From JBDSGC01 sp046594105 (GTDB lineage Bacteria; Acidobacteriota; Thermoanaerobaculia; Gp7-AA8): a stretch of DNA of 6,965 nucleotides. Under the pieces are notes generated by a model. The model ran no database searches, was not told where the DNA came from, and saw only the letters and a program-made list of their open reading frames with translations. Within the stretch, counting starts at the first letter, position 1. Each line of letters starts with the position of its first letter. Positions 1 to 6,965 of the stretch are shown piece after piece. The stretch lies in the NCBI GenBank assembly GCA_046594105.1, contig JBKJQB010000249.1:1-6965 (forward strand). Reading direction: 5' to 3'. The position numbers were made by a program, and so were the translations under genes.

Positions 1-1
1 G

Positions 2-472
2 TTCGATCAGCGGACCACGCCGGCGTTCGATCCGGTGAGCGCGGCCATGTCGTCGGCCACCATCACGCTCGACGCGCTGCTCGATCGCCGACGCGCCGCG
101 CGCATGGTGCAGTTCCATGCCGAGAGCGCTTCCAACCCTTCGTTTCATGAAGTGGTGGACGGTGTGATCGCGACGGTGACTCGTCCGGAAACCGGGATGC
201 GCGCGGTGATCAATCGGGCGTCCTGCCGTTTGTTGTCCTCTCATCTGATGGATCTGGGCAATGACGCGGAGGCCGATCCGCAGGTGCGGGCGGAGGCTAG
301 CGAAGGACTGCGACGGTTGTCGTCGCGGCTGGCCGGCGAGGTGACCGACATCAGTGAGCGTGCGCACCGGCATGCCGTGCGCGAAGAGATCGAGCGATTC
401 CTGGCCCGGCCCGATGCGCCGCGGTCGCGAACGAAGCCGGTGGAAGTCCCGCCCGGACCGCCCATCGGGTGA
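2..472 (+). CDS. C-terminal part of a probable zinc-dependent metalloprotease (5' end outside the window)
   Basis: The frame is open from the first bases of the window to a TGA at 470-472, giving 156 residues with no start needed, so this is the tail of a longer gene. A GTG at 35 and an ATG at 47 exist in frame but neither has a convincing ribosome-binding site, and protein-like sequence continues upstream of both. The fragment is mostly predicted helix, rich in Arg, Ala and Glu. It includes a DPQVRAEASEGLRRL stretch, then EIERFLARP, and ends in a proline-rich tail closing with PPGPPIG. From memory, this order (helical bundle, IERFL-x-RP, proline-rich PG-x-PIG terminus) matches the C-terminus of the large secreted zinc-dependent metalloproteases with DUF5117/DUF5118/DUF4953 domains, common in Acidobacteriota, Gemmatimonadota and Bacteroidota. 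The HExxH catalytic site would be upstream and is not visible, so activity cannot be judged. The gene converges on the TonB-dependent receptor gene, 54 bp away. The family call is an inference from the tail only. Confidence 0.65.
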   Translation, partial: FDQRTTPAFDPVSAAMSSATITLDALLDRRRAARMVQFHAESASNPSFHEVVDGVIATVTRPETGMRAVINRASCRLLSSHLMDLGNDAEADPQVRAEASEGLRRLSSRLAGEVTDISERAHRHAVREEIERFLARPDAPRSRTKPVEVPPGPPIG

Positions 473-484
473 GCGCCCGGGCGA

Positions 485-511
485 CGCGCAGGGAGTGGGG
501 TTCCCTGCGCG
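485..511. terminator. Perfect 10-bp hairpin between convergent genes, candidate bidirectional terminator
   Basis: The arms CGCGCAGGGA (485-494) and TCCCTGCGCG (502-511) are exact inverted copies separated by a 7-base loop. The hairpin begins 12 bases after the metalloprotease stop codon and lies 15 bases beyond the receptor stop codon, which is where a shared terminator of two converging genes is expected. Neither side has a run of T after the stem, so it is not a canonical intrinsic terminator; it may act with Rho or as a 3'-end stabilising structure. The symmetry is seen directly; the role is inferred from position. Confidence 0.55.
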
Positions 512-526
512 CCGCCGCGATCACCA

Positions 527-3175
527 TCAGAAGGTGTAGCTGACCCGGGTGTAGACGAAGCGGCCGTTCATGCCGAACGGTGAGTTTCTCGGATAGGCGA
601 AGACTCCGGCGCTCCCGACCTGTTCCGAGCCGGAGGGGCGACCGGCGCGGAGGTTGTAATCGGGAAAGCCGTCGAAGAGATTCTCCGCTCCGACCGCCAG
701 GGTGTACTTGCTCAAGCGATAGGAAAACTCGAGATCGGCGAGCCACGTGGCCCCATAGATCTGGTCGTCGGCGGCCACGGTGTTGAGGCTGCAATAGTCA
801 CCGTATCGGGCCTGACGTGACGTCACGTTCCACGAACCCTGCCGGTAGCTCTGCATCAGGCGGGCGTTGTCACGCGGCTGGGCGCATTCGGCGGTCCGCC
901 GCTCACGGCGGTCGAAGAGCACTGCTCCGAGACCGGTGAGCTGAGGTGGCGTATCGACGATCCTGACGATCTCGGTTTTGTTGTTGGTGTAGGCGGCGGA
1001 GAGATCAAGGTGGCCGGCAAAGAACTCGCGGTTGTGGTTCACCACCAGGTCGTATCCGTTCGTCTGCGTGTCGATGGCATTGGTGAAAAAGCGCGCGCCG
1101 TTGACGCCGAAGGGAACCAGCAGCGGCTGCACCTGCTTCTGGTTGAAGTTGCCGGAGAGGGCGATGCGGTGTTTGATGTCGATGCGGAAGAAGTCGGCAG
1201 TCATCTGCAGGTTCGACATCGGCTGCCAGACCACACCGCCGCTGTAGTTGCGGGACTTCTCGGGCTGCAGCGGCTTCGCGCCGAGGGCGATCGCGATCGC
1301 ACTGGAGACGGGGTACGTTCCCACTTCGAAAGGAACGATGTTGCCGTTACCATCGGGCAGGAAGTTCGTGCTCACGGTGGAGAACCAGGACTGTCCGAGC
1401 GAGGGAGCGCGAAACCCCGTGCTCGCGGCGCCACGGAAGATGAGCGGCTTGATCGGCGAGTAGCGCAGGGTCAGCTTGCCGTTGGTGGTGTTGCCGAAGT
1501 CGCTGAAGTTCTCGTAACGGGCTGCCACGCCGACCCGGAAGTTCGTGATCACGTCACCTTCCGTGTCCACGTAGATGGCCTTGCTGTTGCGCGACTGGTC
1601 GACCACGTTCGAGGGGCGGAAACCCGGGAAGACCTGTGCTCCGGGCGTGGCCTTGCCTCCGAACTGGTTGGGCTTTCCGCCATCAATGTACGAGGCAGGC
1701 TCGCCGGCCTTGATCTCGTAGCCGTCGCGCCGATACTCCACTCCTCCGGCGACATTCAGCGGCCCTGCCAGTCCGACGTTGAATGCTTTGGAAAGATCGA
1801 GGTTCGCCGTGTACTGCCGGTCCGCGAGCGAACCGGAATAGAACGACGTCTGGTTCGGCGGGATGGTCGGTCCGAGCGACACGTTCAGTGAATTCCGCAC
1901 GTAGAAGTCGAACTTGTTGCGGCCGTACCCGGCGCTCAGATCGTAGAACCAGGTGGCCAGCTCGCCGCGCACGCCGCCGTTGAGCGCCGCATCGAGGACC
2001 CGGGGCTCGATCAGCGGAAGAAATCCCTTCGGGTAGATCTGGGGCCAGTCGCCGCCATCGAGGGCGCGCCGGAAGTTTCCGCCATGCGAGCCGTGACGAA
2101 GGCTGTACGTGCCGAAGCCATAGACGATCTGCTTGCCATCGTCGGTCACCGGGATGTTGAGGTTGACCAGCGACATAAGATCGCGCTCGTAACCATCGCC
2201 CCAGTGCGTGTTGGGCTGGGAAACGCCGTTGTTGCCGGCGTCGCCTTTGACGATCTGGTCGCGCGGATCGACCAGAGCGCGGTTGGTCTCCAGGCGACGG
2301 CGGTACTCGGCGGTGGCGAAGACCACGCCGCGGCCGAGCTTCCATCCGCCGCTGAGGCTGGTGTCGATCATCTGCCCGTCACCGTGCGTGGTGGCTCCGC
2401 CCTTCACGTCGATGCGTAGCGGCGCCGCGTCCGACTTCAGGACCAGATTGAGGACTCCGGCGATGGCGTCCGAGCCGTACTGCGCGGCCGCGCCGTCGCG
2501 GAGGATCTCCACGTTCTCGATAGCCGAGGCGGGAATGGCGTTGAGATCCGCGCCGCTGGAGCCGCGGCCGACCGTGCTGTTCACGTTCACCAGCGCGCTC
2601 ACATGCCGGCGCTTGCCGTTGAGCATGACCAGGACCTGGTCGGGTCCCAGACCGCGCAGGGTGGCCGGCCGGACGCTGTCGCTTCCGTCCGAGATCGACG
2701 GTCGGGGGAAGTTGAATGACGGAGCGATCTTCTCGATGATCTGGTTCGTCTCGGTCGAGGCGGCGGTCTCGATCTGCTCGTGCGTGATCACGTCCACCGG
2801 CACGGCCTTCTCCGCCTCGGCGTTCACCGCGCGCGAACCGACGGTGATCTCCTGGCCGAAGGAGACGCGCATCGGGAAGTCGCGCGTGGCCTCACCGGCG
2901 CTGAGCGTCACGCTCTCCGAGCGGGTCTGGAAACCCTGGAGCGCGGCGGAGACCTTCACGCTTCTCCCCGCGCGATCCGCAGGAACGGCGATGGCATACC
3001 GCCCTTCGGCGTCGGTCACCGTGCTGAGCCCGAGGTCAGCGATGCTGACCGTGACTCCGGGCAGGGGCGAACCGTCGATGGTGACCTGGCCGCGGACCGT
3101 AGCGTTCTGTTGCGCCGCTGCGGCCATGGCCAGCAGCAGACTGATGACGAGATACAAACCGGATTTCTTCGGCAT
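527..3175 (-). CDS. TonB-dependent outer-membrane receptor with N-terminal carboxypeptidase-regulatory-like domain
   Basis: Predicted 882-residue outer-membrane transporter that would take up a scarce ligand (iron chelate, vitamin, glycan or peptide; not determinable here) using TonB-ExbBD energy. In order: signal peptide 1-21 (PKK, hydrophobic stretch, AAAA, likely cut before QQN); carboxypeptidase-regulatory-like beta-sandwich about 24-104 (ATVRGQV, LPGVTV, TDAEGRYAI); TonB-box-like EITVGSR at 109-115; plug about 124-247 with LRGLGPDQVLVMLNGKRR at 173-190 and LRDGAAAQYGSDAIAGVLN at 225-243; then a beta-barrel to the terminal aromatic residue in RVSYTF, typical for outer-membrane insertion. 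A late-barrel GAENLFD motif is also present. Length is normal for the family and the frame is uninterrupted. I chose the ATG at 3175, not one 24 codons upstream (3247), because it has a strong AGGAG 7 bases away, begins a clean signal peptide, and the upstream ATG lies above the predicted promoter. It diverges from the glutamate dehydrogenase gene and converges with the metalloprotease gene. Two barrel cysteines (764, 795) may form a disulfide. Confidence 0.93.
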   Translation of the reverse strand: MPKKSGLYLVISLLLAMAAAAQQNATVRGQVTIDGSPLPGVTVSIADLGLSTVTDAEGRYAIAVPADRAGRSVKVSAALQGFQTRSESVTLSAGEATRDFPMRVSFGQEITVGSRAVNAEAEKAVPVDVITHEQIETAASTETNQIIEKIAPSFNFPRPSISDGSDSVRPATLRGLGPDQVLVMLNGKRRHVSALVNVNSTVGRGSSGADLNAIPASAIENVEILRDGAAAQYGSDAIAGVLNLVLKSDAAPLRIDVKGGATTHGDGQMIDTSLSGGWKLGRGVVFATAEYRRRLETNRALVDPRDQIVKGDAGNNGVSQPNTHWGDGYERDLMSLVNLNIPVTDDGKQIVYGFGTYSLRHGSHGGNFRRALDGGDWPQIYPKGFLPLIEPRVLDAALNGGVRGELATWFYDLSAGYGRNKFDFYVRNSLNVSLGPTIPPNQTSFYSGSLADRQYTANLDLSKAFNVGLAGPLNVAGGVEYRRDGYEIKAGEPASYIDGGKPNQFGGKATPGAQVFPGFRPSNVVDQSRNSKAIYVDTEGDVITNFRVGVAARYENFSDFGNTTNGKLTLRYSPIKPLIFRGAASTGFRAPSLGQSWFSTVSTNFLPDGNGNIVPFEVGTYPVSSAIAIALGAKPLQPEKSRNYSGGVVWQPMSNLQMTADFFRIDIKHRIALSGNFNQKQVQPLLVPFGVNGARFFTNAIDTQTNGYDLVVNHNREFFAGHLDLSAAYTNNKTEIVRIVDTPPQLTGLGAVLFDRRERRTAECAQPRDNARLMQSYRQGSWNVTSRQARYGDYCSLNTVAADDQIYGATWLADLEFSYRLSKYTLAVGAENLFDGFPDYNLRAGRPSGSEQVGSAGVFAYPRNSPFGMNGRFVYTRVSYTF

Positions 3176-3182
3176 GAAAGTG

Positions 3183-3193
3183 CTCCTTTTTTT
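3183..3193 (-). promoter_or_regulatory. Shine-Dalgarno site of the TonB-dependent receptor gene, with adjoining A-tract
   Basis: On the minus strand the leader reads seven A, then GGAG, and the ATG at 3175 follows after 7 bases. The AGGAG core (3183-3187) at this spacing decides the start in favour of 3175. The seven-A run (3187-3193) stands out in a GC-rich region; A-rich leaders upstream of the Shine-Dalgarno site are known to favour ribosome protein S1 binding and weak structure, so this probably marks a well-translated gene. Confidence 0.85.
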
Positions 3194-3211
3194 CGATTGG
3201 TTGAGAACCCC

Positions 3212-3240
3212 AGTATCCGCGCGTGCCGCGGGCCGGTCAA
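3212..3240 (-). promoter_or_regulatory. Sigma70-type promoter for the TonB-dependent receptor gene
   Basis: Read on the minus strand, TTGACC (3240-3235, 5 of 6 matches to the -35 consensus) is followed after exactly 17 bases by GATACT (3217-3212, 4 of 6 matches to the -10 consensus). Transcription would start near 3205, giving a leader of about 30 bases that contains the AGGAG. Spacing, orientation and distance all fit. It also shows that an in-frame ATG at 3247 would lie upstream of the promoter and is not the start. The spacer contains a short GC-rich inverted repeat (3217-3231). Prediction by consensus only; the host sigma factor preference is unknown. Confidence 0.6.
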
Positions 3241-3332
3241 CCTTCATGACATGCCGATTGCGCGAGGCGCGTGGGACCGGGAGCAGGCCTTTCGGCGGGA
3301 TACCTGCGCCGGCCTGGCGCCTCCAGCCGAAG

Positions 3333-3338
3333 TATCAT
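3333..3338 (+). promoter_or_regulatory. Weak candidate -10 element for the glutamate dehydrogenase gene
   Basis: TATCAT matches the -10 consensus at 5 of 6 positions and lies 27 bases upstream of the dehydrogenase ATG, which would give a leader of about 20 bases holding the Shine-Dalgarno site. No acceptable -35 hexamer is found 16-18 bases upstream (that stretch is GC-rich), so the promoter may need an activator or another sigma factor, or lie elsewhere in the 190 bp gap. Confidence 0.25.
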
Positions 3339-3354
3339 GTCGCCCGCCAGTTGT

Positions 3355-3360
3355 GAGGAG
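3355..3360 (+). promoter_or_regulatory. Shine-Dalgarno site of the glutamate dehydrogenase gene
   Basis: GAGGAG at 3355-3360 is followed by a 5-base spacer (AGTGC) and the ATG at 3366. An in-frame TGA at 3354-3356 lies just upstream, overlapping this motif, so no earlier start is possible and the ATG at 3366 is fixed. Confidence 0.85.
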
Positions 3361-3365
3361 AGTGC

Positions 3366-6300
3366 ATGACGGTTACATCGGAGCAGCGGAAGGCGGATGT
3401 CGTCGACCGGATCGCTGCCGAGGCGCACAAGCGGGTGGGTGGGGATGCGGCGGAGAGCGCGGAGCAATTCGTGCGGCGTTACTTCGCGCTGGTCTCGCCG
3501 GACGACATCATCTATACGTCGTTCGAGACGCTGCTGGGCGGGGCCATGTCGCTCTGGGAGCTCGGGCAGCAACGCACTCCGGGCACCGCGAGTGTTCGGC
3601 TGCTCAATCCCACTCTGGAAGGGCACGGCTGGTCCCTCGGCCACACCGTCATCGAGATCATCAACGATGACATGCCCTTCCTGGTCGACTCGGTCAGCGC
3701 GGAGATCAACCGGCTGCAGCGCAACATCCATCTTCTTCTGCATCCAGTCCTTCGGGTGGTGCGGGATGGGGGCGGAAACCGGGTGGAGCTCTCCTCGACG
3801 CAGGCGGCGGCGTCGGGGGCCATCGTCGAGTCGTACATGCACGTGGAGATCGACGAGGAGACCGAGCCGGAGGAGCTGACCAACATCCGCAAGAGCATCG
3901 AGCACGTGCTCGACAGCGTGCGCGTCGGTGTGGCCGACTTCCTGATCATGCGCCAGAAGCTGCACGAAGATGCCGCGGAGCTCGAGCACGTCAACCTCCC
4001 GATGCCGGCGGAGGAGGTGGCCGAAGCGCGCGCCTTCCTGAAATGGCTGGACGAGGGCAACTTCATCTTCCTCGGATTTCGCCGCTACGGTTTCGAGACG
4101 CACGAGGGCAAAGACTTTCTGCCGATCGTGCCGGGAAGCGGATTGGGAATCCTGCGCGAGACGCGCCTGGAGTCGAACACCCGCAGCGGCGCGCCGCTGA
4201 CGCCGGAGTTCAGCGAGTATGCACGGCGCAAGGATCTGCTGATCATCACCAAAGCCAACAGCCGCAGCGTGGTACACCGCGCCGTGCCCATGGATCGCAT
4301 CGGCATCAAGCGCTACAACGCCGAAGGCAATCTGATCGGCGAAGATCGGTTCCTGGGGCTGTTCACTTCGACCGCCTACATCCACAGCGTGCGGGAGATC
4401 CCCATGCTGCGGCTGAAGGCCAAGCGCACCATCGAAAGCGCCGGTCTCGATCCACGCAGCCACAACGGCAAGGCGCTGGTGGACATCCTGGAGACCTTTC
4501 CGCGCGATGAGTTTTTCCAACTCACCGACGGGCAGCTCTTCGAGATCGCCCGGGGCATCCTGCTGCTGCAGGAGCGGCATCGTGTGGCCTTGTTCACCCG
4601 GCCCGATGTATTCGGCCGCTTCGTGTCCTGCTACGTGTTCGTCCCGCGCGATCGCTACACGCTGGAGTTCAAGGATCGGGCGAGCGCCATCCTGGAAGAA
4701 GCCTTCAGCGGAAGCGACACGGCGGTCTATGACCATGTGACCGATGCGCCGCTGGCACGCGGCCTGTTCATCGTCAAGACCACGCCCGGACAGATTCCCG
4801 ACGTCGACATCAAGCGCGTGGAGGCCTATCTGGCTGAGGCGGCCAGGACGTGGACGGATCGCCTGCTGGATTCGCTGGTGCAGGCGCGCGGCGAGGAAGA
4901 TGGGATCGAGCTCCATCGCCGCTACAAGAAGGCGTTCCCCATGGCCTATGCGGAGCGATTCACGGCGCCCGCGGCGCTGTACGACATCGATCACGTCGAG
5001 GAAGTGCTGTCGACGAACAAGCTGGTGGTCGATCTCTACCGACATCGCTCCGACCAGCGGCAGTTCCACTGCAAGATCGTGCATGCCGGCCCGCCGGTGC
5101 CGCTCTCGGACATCATGCCGCGCCTGGAGAACATGGGGCTGAAGGTGCTGGCCGAGGTGCCGTACGAGGTCGGTCCGCTGGAGGCGCCGCAGCCGGTGCG
5201 CATTCGCGACTTCAGCCTTTCCTCGGAAGGGATGCAGGACGACCTCACGCCGGTGAAGGAGAAGTTTCAGCAGGCCTTCGTCCGGGTGTGGAATCACGAC
5301 GCGGAGAACGACGGCTTCAACCGGCTGGTGCTGGCCGCGGAGTTGGAGTGGCACGAGGTGGTGGTGCTGCGGGCGTACTGCAAGTATCTGCGGCAGATCG
5401 GCATCAATCTCAGCGAAACGTATTTTCAACAGACCTTGGCCAACCATCCAGGCATCACCAGGATGCTCATCCAGCTCTTCACCACGCACTTCGATCCGTC
5501 GTTGGGCGAAGCAACCATTCGCGGCGCGAGCATGGCCTCGGCAGGTGTGACCGGCCGGCATCTGGCCGCCGCGGCCATCCGCGCGCAGATCGAGGACGCC
5601 CTGGAGGAAGTCAGCAATCCCGATGAGGATCGCATCCTCCGACTCTACGTGACCCTGATGGAAGCGACGCTGCGTACGAACTATTTTCAGAGGACTGCGG
5701 AGGGCGAGCGCAAGGCATACCTGTCCTTCAAGCTCGATTCGCAATCGATCCGCGAGCTGCCGCTGCCGCGGCCGCAGTTCGAGATCTTCGTCTACTCGCC
5801 GGCCATGGAAGGCATTCACCTGCGTGCAGGCAAGGTCGCCCGCGGCGGCATCCGCTGGTCCGACCGGCGTGAGGATTTCCGCACCGAGGTCCTCGGATTG
5901 ATGAAGGCGCAGAACGTCAAGAACGTGGTCATCGTGCCCATGGGATCCAAGGGCGGATTCGTGGTCAAGAATCCGTCGGCTGATCGCGCCGAGTTCCAGA
6001 ACGAAGGAGTGGCCTGCTACAAGACGCTGCTCCGCGGGATGCTCGACATCACCGACAACCTGCGCGGCGCCGCGGTCGTGCCGCCGATCGATGTGGTGCG
6101 CCGCGATGCCGACGATCCCTATCTGGTCGTGGCCGCCGACAAAGGCACGGCCACCTTCTCCGACATCGCGAACGCGGTCTCCGCTGAATACGGGTTCTGG
6201 CTCGGCGATGCCTTCGCCTCGGGCGGCAGCGCCGGATACGACCACAAGAAGATGGGCATCACCGCGCGTGGCGGCTGGGAGGCGGTCAAGCGCCACTTCC

Positions 6301-6965
6301 GCGAGCTGGCCATCGACACGCAGACGCAGGATTTCAGCGTGGTCGGCGTCGGCGACATGTCCGGCGACGTATTCGGCAACGCCATGCTGCTGTCGCCGCA
6401 CATCCGGTTGCTGGCGGCGTTCAATCACTCGCACATCTTTCTCGATCCGGCGCCGGATCCCGCGGCGAGCTTCGCCGAACGGCAGCGCATGTTCGACGCG
6501 CGCCTGAACTGGAACGAGTACGACGCCGCGCTGCTCTCGCCGGGGGGCGCGGTGCTGGAGCGCGCCGCCAAGATCGTGACCATCTCCCCCGAAGTGCAGG
6601 CCATGCTGGACCTGCCTCAGACGACCGTGCCGCCCGCCGACGTGATGAAGGCGATCCTGCGCGCGAGGGCCGATCTGCTGTGGCTGGGCGGCATCGGCAC
6701 CTACGTGAAGTCGCAGGCCGAGGACCACCCGGCCGCGCGCGACCGCGCCAACGACGCCATCCGCGTCGACGGCCACGAGCTGCGCGTGCGCGTCGTCGGC
6801 GAGGGCGCCAACCTCGGATTCACGCAGCGCGGCCGCATCGAATTCGCCGCTGCCGGTGGGAAGCTCAACACCGATGCCATCGACAACTCCGCCGGTGTCG
6901 ACACCTCGGACCACGAGGTCAACATCAAGATCCTGCTCTATGACGCGATCGCTCGCGGCGAACTG
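3366..6965 (+). CDS. gdhB: NAD-specific glutamate dehydrogenase, large 180 kDa class (3' end outside the window)
   Basis: Catalyses L-glutamate + NAD+ + H2O to 2-oxoglutarate + NH4+ + NADH in the cytoplasm, usually in the catabolic direction. The frame is open for 1200 codons to the window edge; family members have about 1600 residues, so about 400 C-terminal residues are missing. The N-terminal ACT-rich regulatory part (about 1-720) shows family hallmarks HGWSLGHTVIEIINDDMPFLVDS up to residue 109 (split: the core is NDDMPFLVDS at 100-109), FIFLGFRRY at 233-241 and YVFVPRDRY at 423-431. The catalytic part shows ARGGIRWSDRREDFRTE at 825-841, LMKAQNVKN at 845-853, PMGSKGGFV at 858-866 with lysines expected at the substrate site, YDHKKMGIT at 958-966, the dinucleotide-binding GVGDMSGDVFGN at 994-1005, NHSHIFLDP at 1020-1028, GGIGTYVK at 1108-1115, VVGEGANLGFTQRGRIE at 1143-1159 and NTDAIDNSAGVDTSDHEVN at 1168-1186. 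No key motif is broken. ACT domains suggest allosteric control by amino acids, as known for this class. It diverges from the receptor gene. The symbol follows Pseudomonas usage; the product is certain, the symbol less so. Confidence 0.96.
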   Translation, partial: MTVTSEQRKADVVDRIAAEAHKRVGGDAAESAEQFVRRYFALVSPDDIIYTSFETLLGGAMSLWELGQQRTPGTASVRLLNPTLEGHGWSLGHTVIEIINDDMPFLVDSVSAEINRLQRNIHLLLHPVLRVVRDGGGNRVELSSTQAAASGAIVESYMHVEIDEETEPEELTNIRKSIEHVLDSVRVGVADFLIMRQKLHEDAAELEHVNLPMPAEEVAEARAFLKWLDEGNFIFLGFRRYGFETHEGKDFLPIVPGSGLGILRETRLESNTRSGAPLTPEFSEYARRKDLLIITKANSRSVVHRAVPMDRIGIKRYNAEGNLIGEDRFLGLFTSTAYIHSVREIPMLRLKAKRTIESAGLDPRSHNGKALVDILETFPRDEFFQLTDGQLFEIARGILLLQERHRVALFTRPDVFGRFVSCYVFVPRDRYTLEFKDRASAILEEAFSGSDTAVYDHVTDAPLARGLFIVKTTPGQIPDVDIKRVEAYLAEAARTWTDRLLDSLVQARGEEDGIELHRRYKKAFPMAYAERFTAPAALYDIDHVEEVLSTNKLVVDLYRHRSDQRQFHCKIVHAGPPVPLSDIMPRLENMGLKVLAEVPYEVGPLEAPQPVRIRDFSLSSEGMQDDLTPVKEKFQQAFVRVWNHDAENDGFNRLVLAAELEWHEVVVLRAYCKYLRQIGINLSETYFQQTLANHPGITRMLIQLFTTHFDPSLGEATIRGASMASAGVTGRHLAAAAIRAQIEDALEEVSNPDEDRILRLYVTLMEATLRTNYFQRTAEGERKAYLSFKLDSQSIRELPLPRPQFEIFVYSPAMEGIHLRAGKVARGGIRWSDRREDFRTEVLGLMKAQNVKNVVIVPMGSKGGFVVKNPSADRAEFQNEGVACYKTLLRGMLDITDNLRGAAVVPPIDVVRRDADDPYLVVAADKGTATFSDIANAVSAEYGFWLGDAFASGGSAGYDHKKMGITARGGWEAVKRHFRELAIDTQTQDFSVVGVGDMSGDVFGNAMLLSPHIRLLAAFNHSHIFLDPAPDPAASFAERQRMFDARLNWNEYDAALLSPGGAVLERAAKIVTISPEVQAMLDLPQTTVPPADVMKAILRARADLLWLGGIGTYVKSQAEDHPAARDRANDAIRVDGHELRVRVVGEGANLGFTQRGRIEFAAAGGKLNTDAIDNSAGVDTSDHEVNIKILLYDAIARGEL

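Noticed and set aside
351..794. A minus-strand frame spanning the metalloprotease tail, hairpin and receptor C-terminus
   Set aside because: It overlaps two better supported genes and a hairpin and translates to Arg-rich low-complexity sequence.
1010..1891. A 293-codon plus-strand frame opposite the receptor barrel, rich in Val, Arg and Glu
   Set aside because: It starts inside the receptor with no ribosome-binding site, and the minus strand over the same bases encodes conserved beta-barrel sequence.
3306..3320. Small inverted repeat GCGCC-GGCCT-GGCGC upstream of the dehydrogenase
   Set aside because: Only 5 bp of G/C in a GC-rich stretch; expected often by chance, and nothing ties it to a riboswitch or operator.
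2208..3356. A 382-codon plus-strand frame opposite the receptor N-terminus and running through the divergent promoter region
   Set aside because: It crosses the receptor coding region, promoter and Shine-Dalgarno site and has no recognisable protein features; the receptor reading is far stronger.
3237..6914. A 1225-codon open frame on the minus strand opposite the glutamate dehydrogenase
   Set aside because: It is the exact in-register reverse complement of an unmistakable dehydrogenase coding region, has a GTG start with no supporting evidence, and its translation shows no domain, only a His/Arg/Leu/Asp-biased composition.
1..6965. Search for a novel defence, mobile or biosynthetic system
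   Set aside because: All sequence longer than 200 bases is accounted for by three familiar protein families; no direct repeats, transposase, integrase, tRNA, CRISPR repeats or unusual gene clustering were seen.

Overview
The window looks like an ordinary chromosomal segment of a GC-rich Gram-negative bacterium. An outer membrane is implied by a complete TonB-dependent receptor. The combination of three features suggests Acidobacteriota or a nearby phylum such as Gemmatimonadota: a receptor with an N-terminal carboxypeptidase-regulatory-like domain, a zinc-dependent metalloprotease tail ending in a PGPPIG-type C-terminus, and a large 180 kDa-class NAD-glutamate dehydrogenase. This placement rests on remembered family distributions, not on a marker gene, and is only moderately certain.

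Layout: (1) The 3' end of a plus-strand gene runs in from the left edge (2-472) and is most likely the C-terminus of a large secreted zinc-dependent metalloprotease. (2) A 54 bp gap between convergent genes holds a perfect 10-bp hairpin (485-511), a plausible two-way transcription stop. (3) A complete minus-strand TonB-dependent receptor of 882 aa (527-3175) has a signal peptide, carboxypeptidase-regulatory-like domain, plug and beta-barrel. (4) A 190 bp divergent intergenic region (3176-3365) carries a good sigma70-type promoter and Shine-Dalgarno site for the receptor, and a clear Shine-Dalgarno site for the dehydrogenase. (5) The first 1200 codons of a plus-strand NAD-specific glutamate dehydrogenase (3366 to the right edge) are present; roughly the last 400 codons should lie beyond the window.

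The three genes do not form an operon: the first and second converge and the second and third diverge. A loose theme of protein and peptide degradation, nutrient import and amino-acid catabolism (glutamate to 2-oxoglutarate plus ammonium) can be imagined, but nothing in the sequence proves a functional link. I found no RNA genes, mobile elements, CRISPR arrays, frameshifts or novel system. Very long open frames antisense to the dehydrogenase and the receptor are codon-usage shadows, and the dehydrogenase, although it runs off the edge without a stop codon, is the real gene on its stretch.
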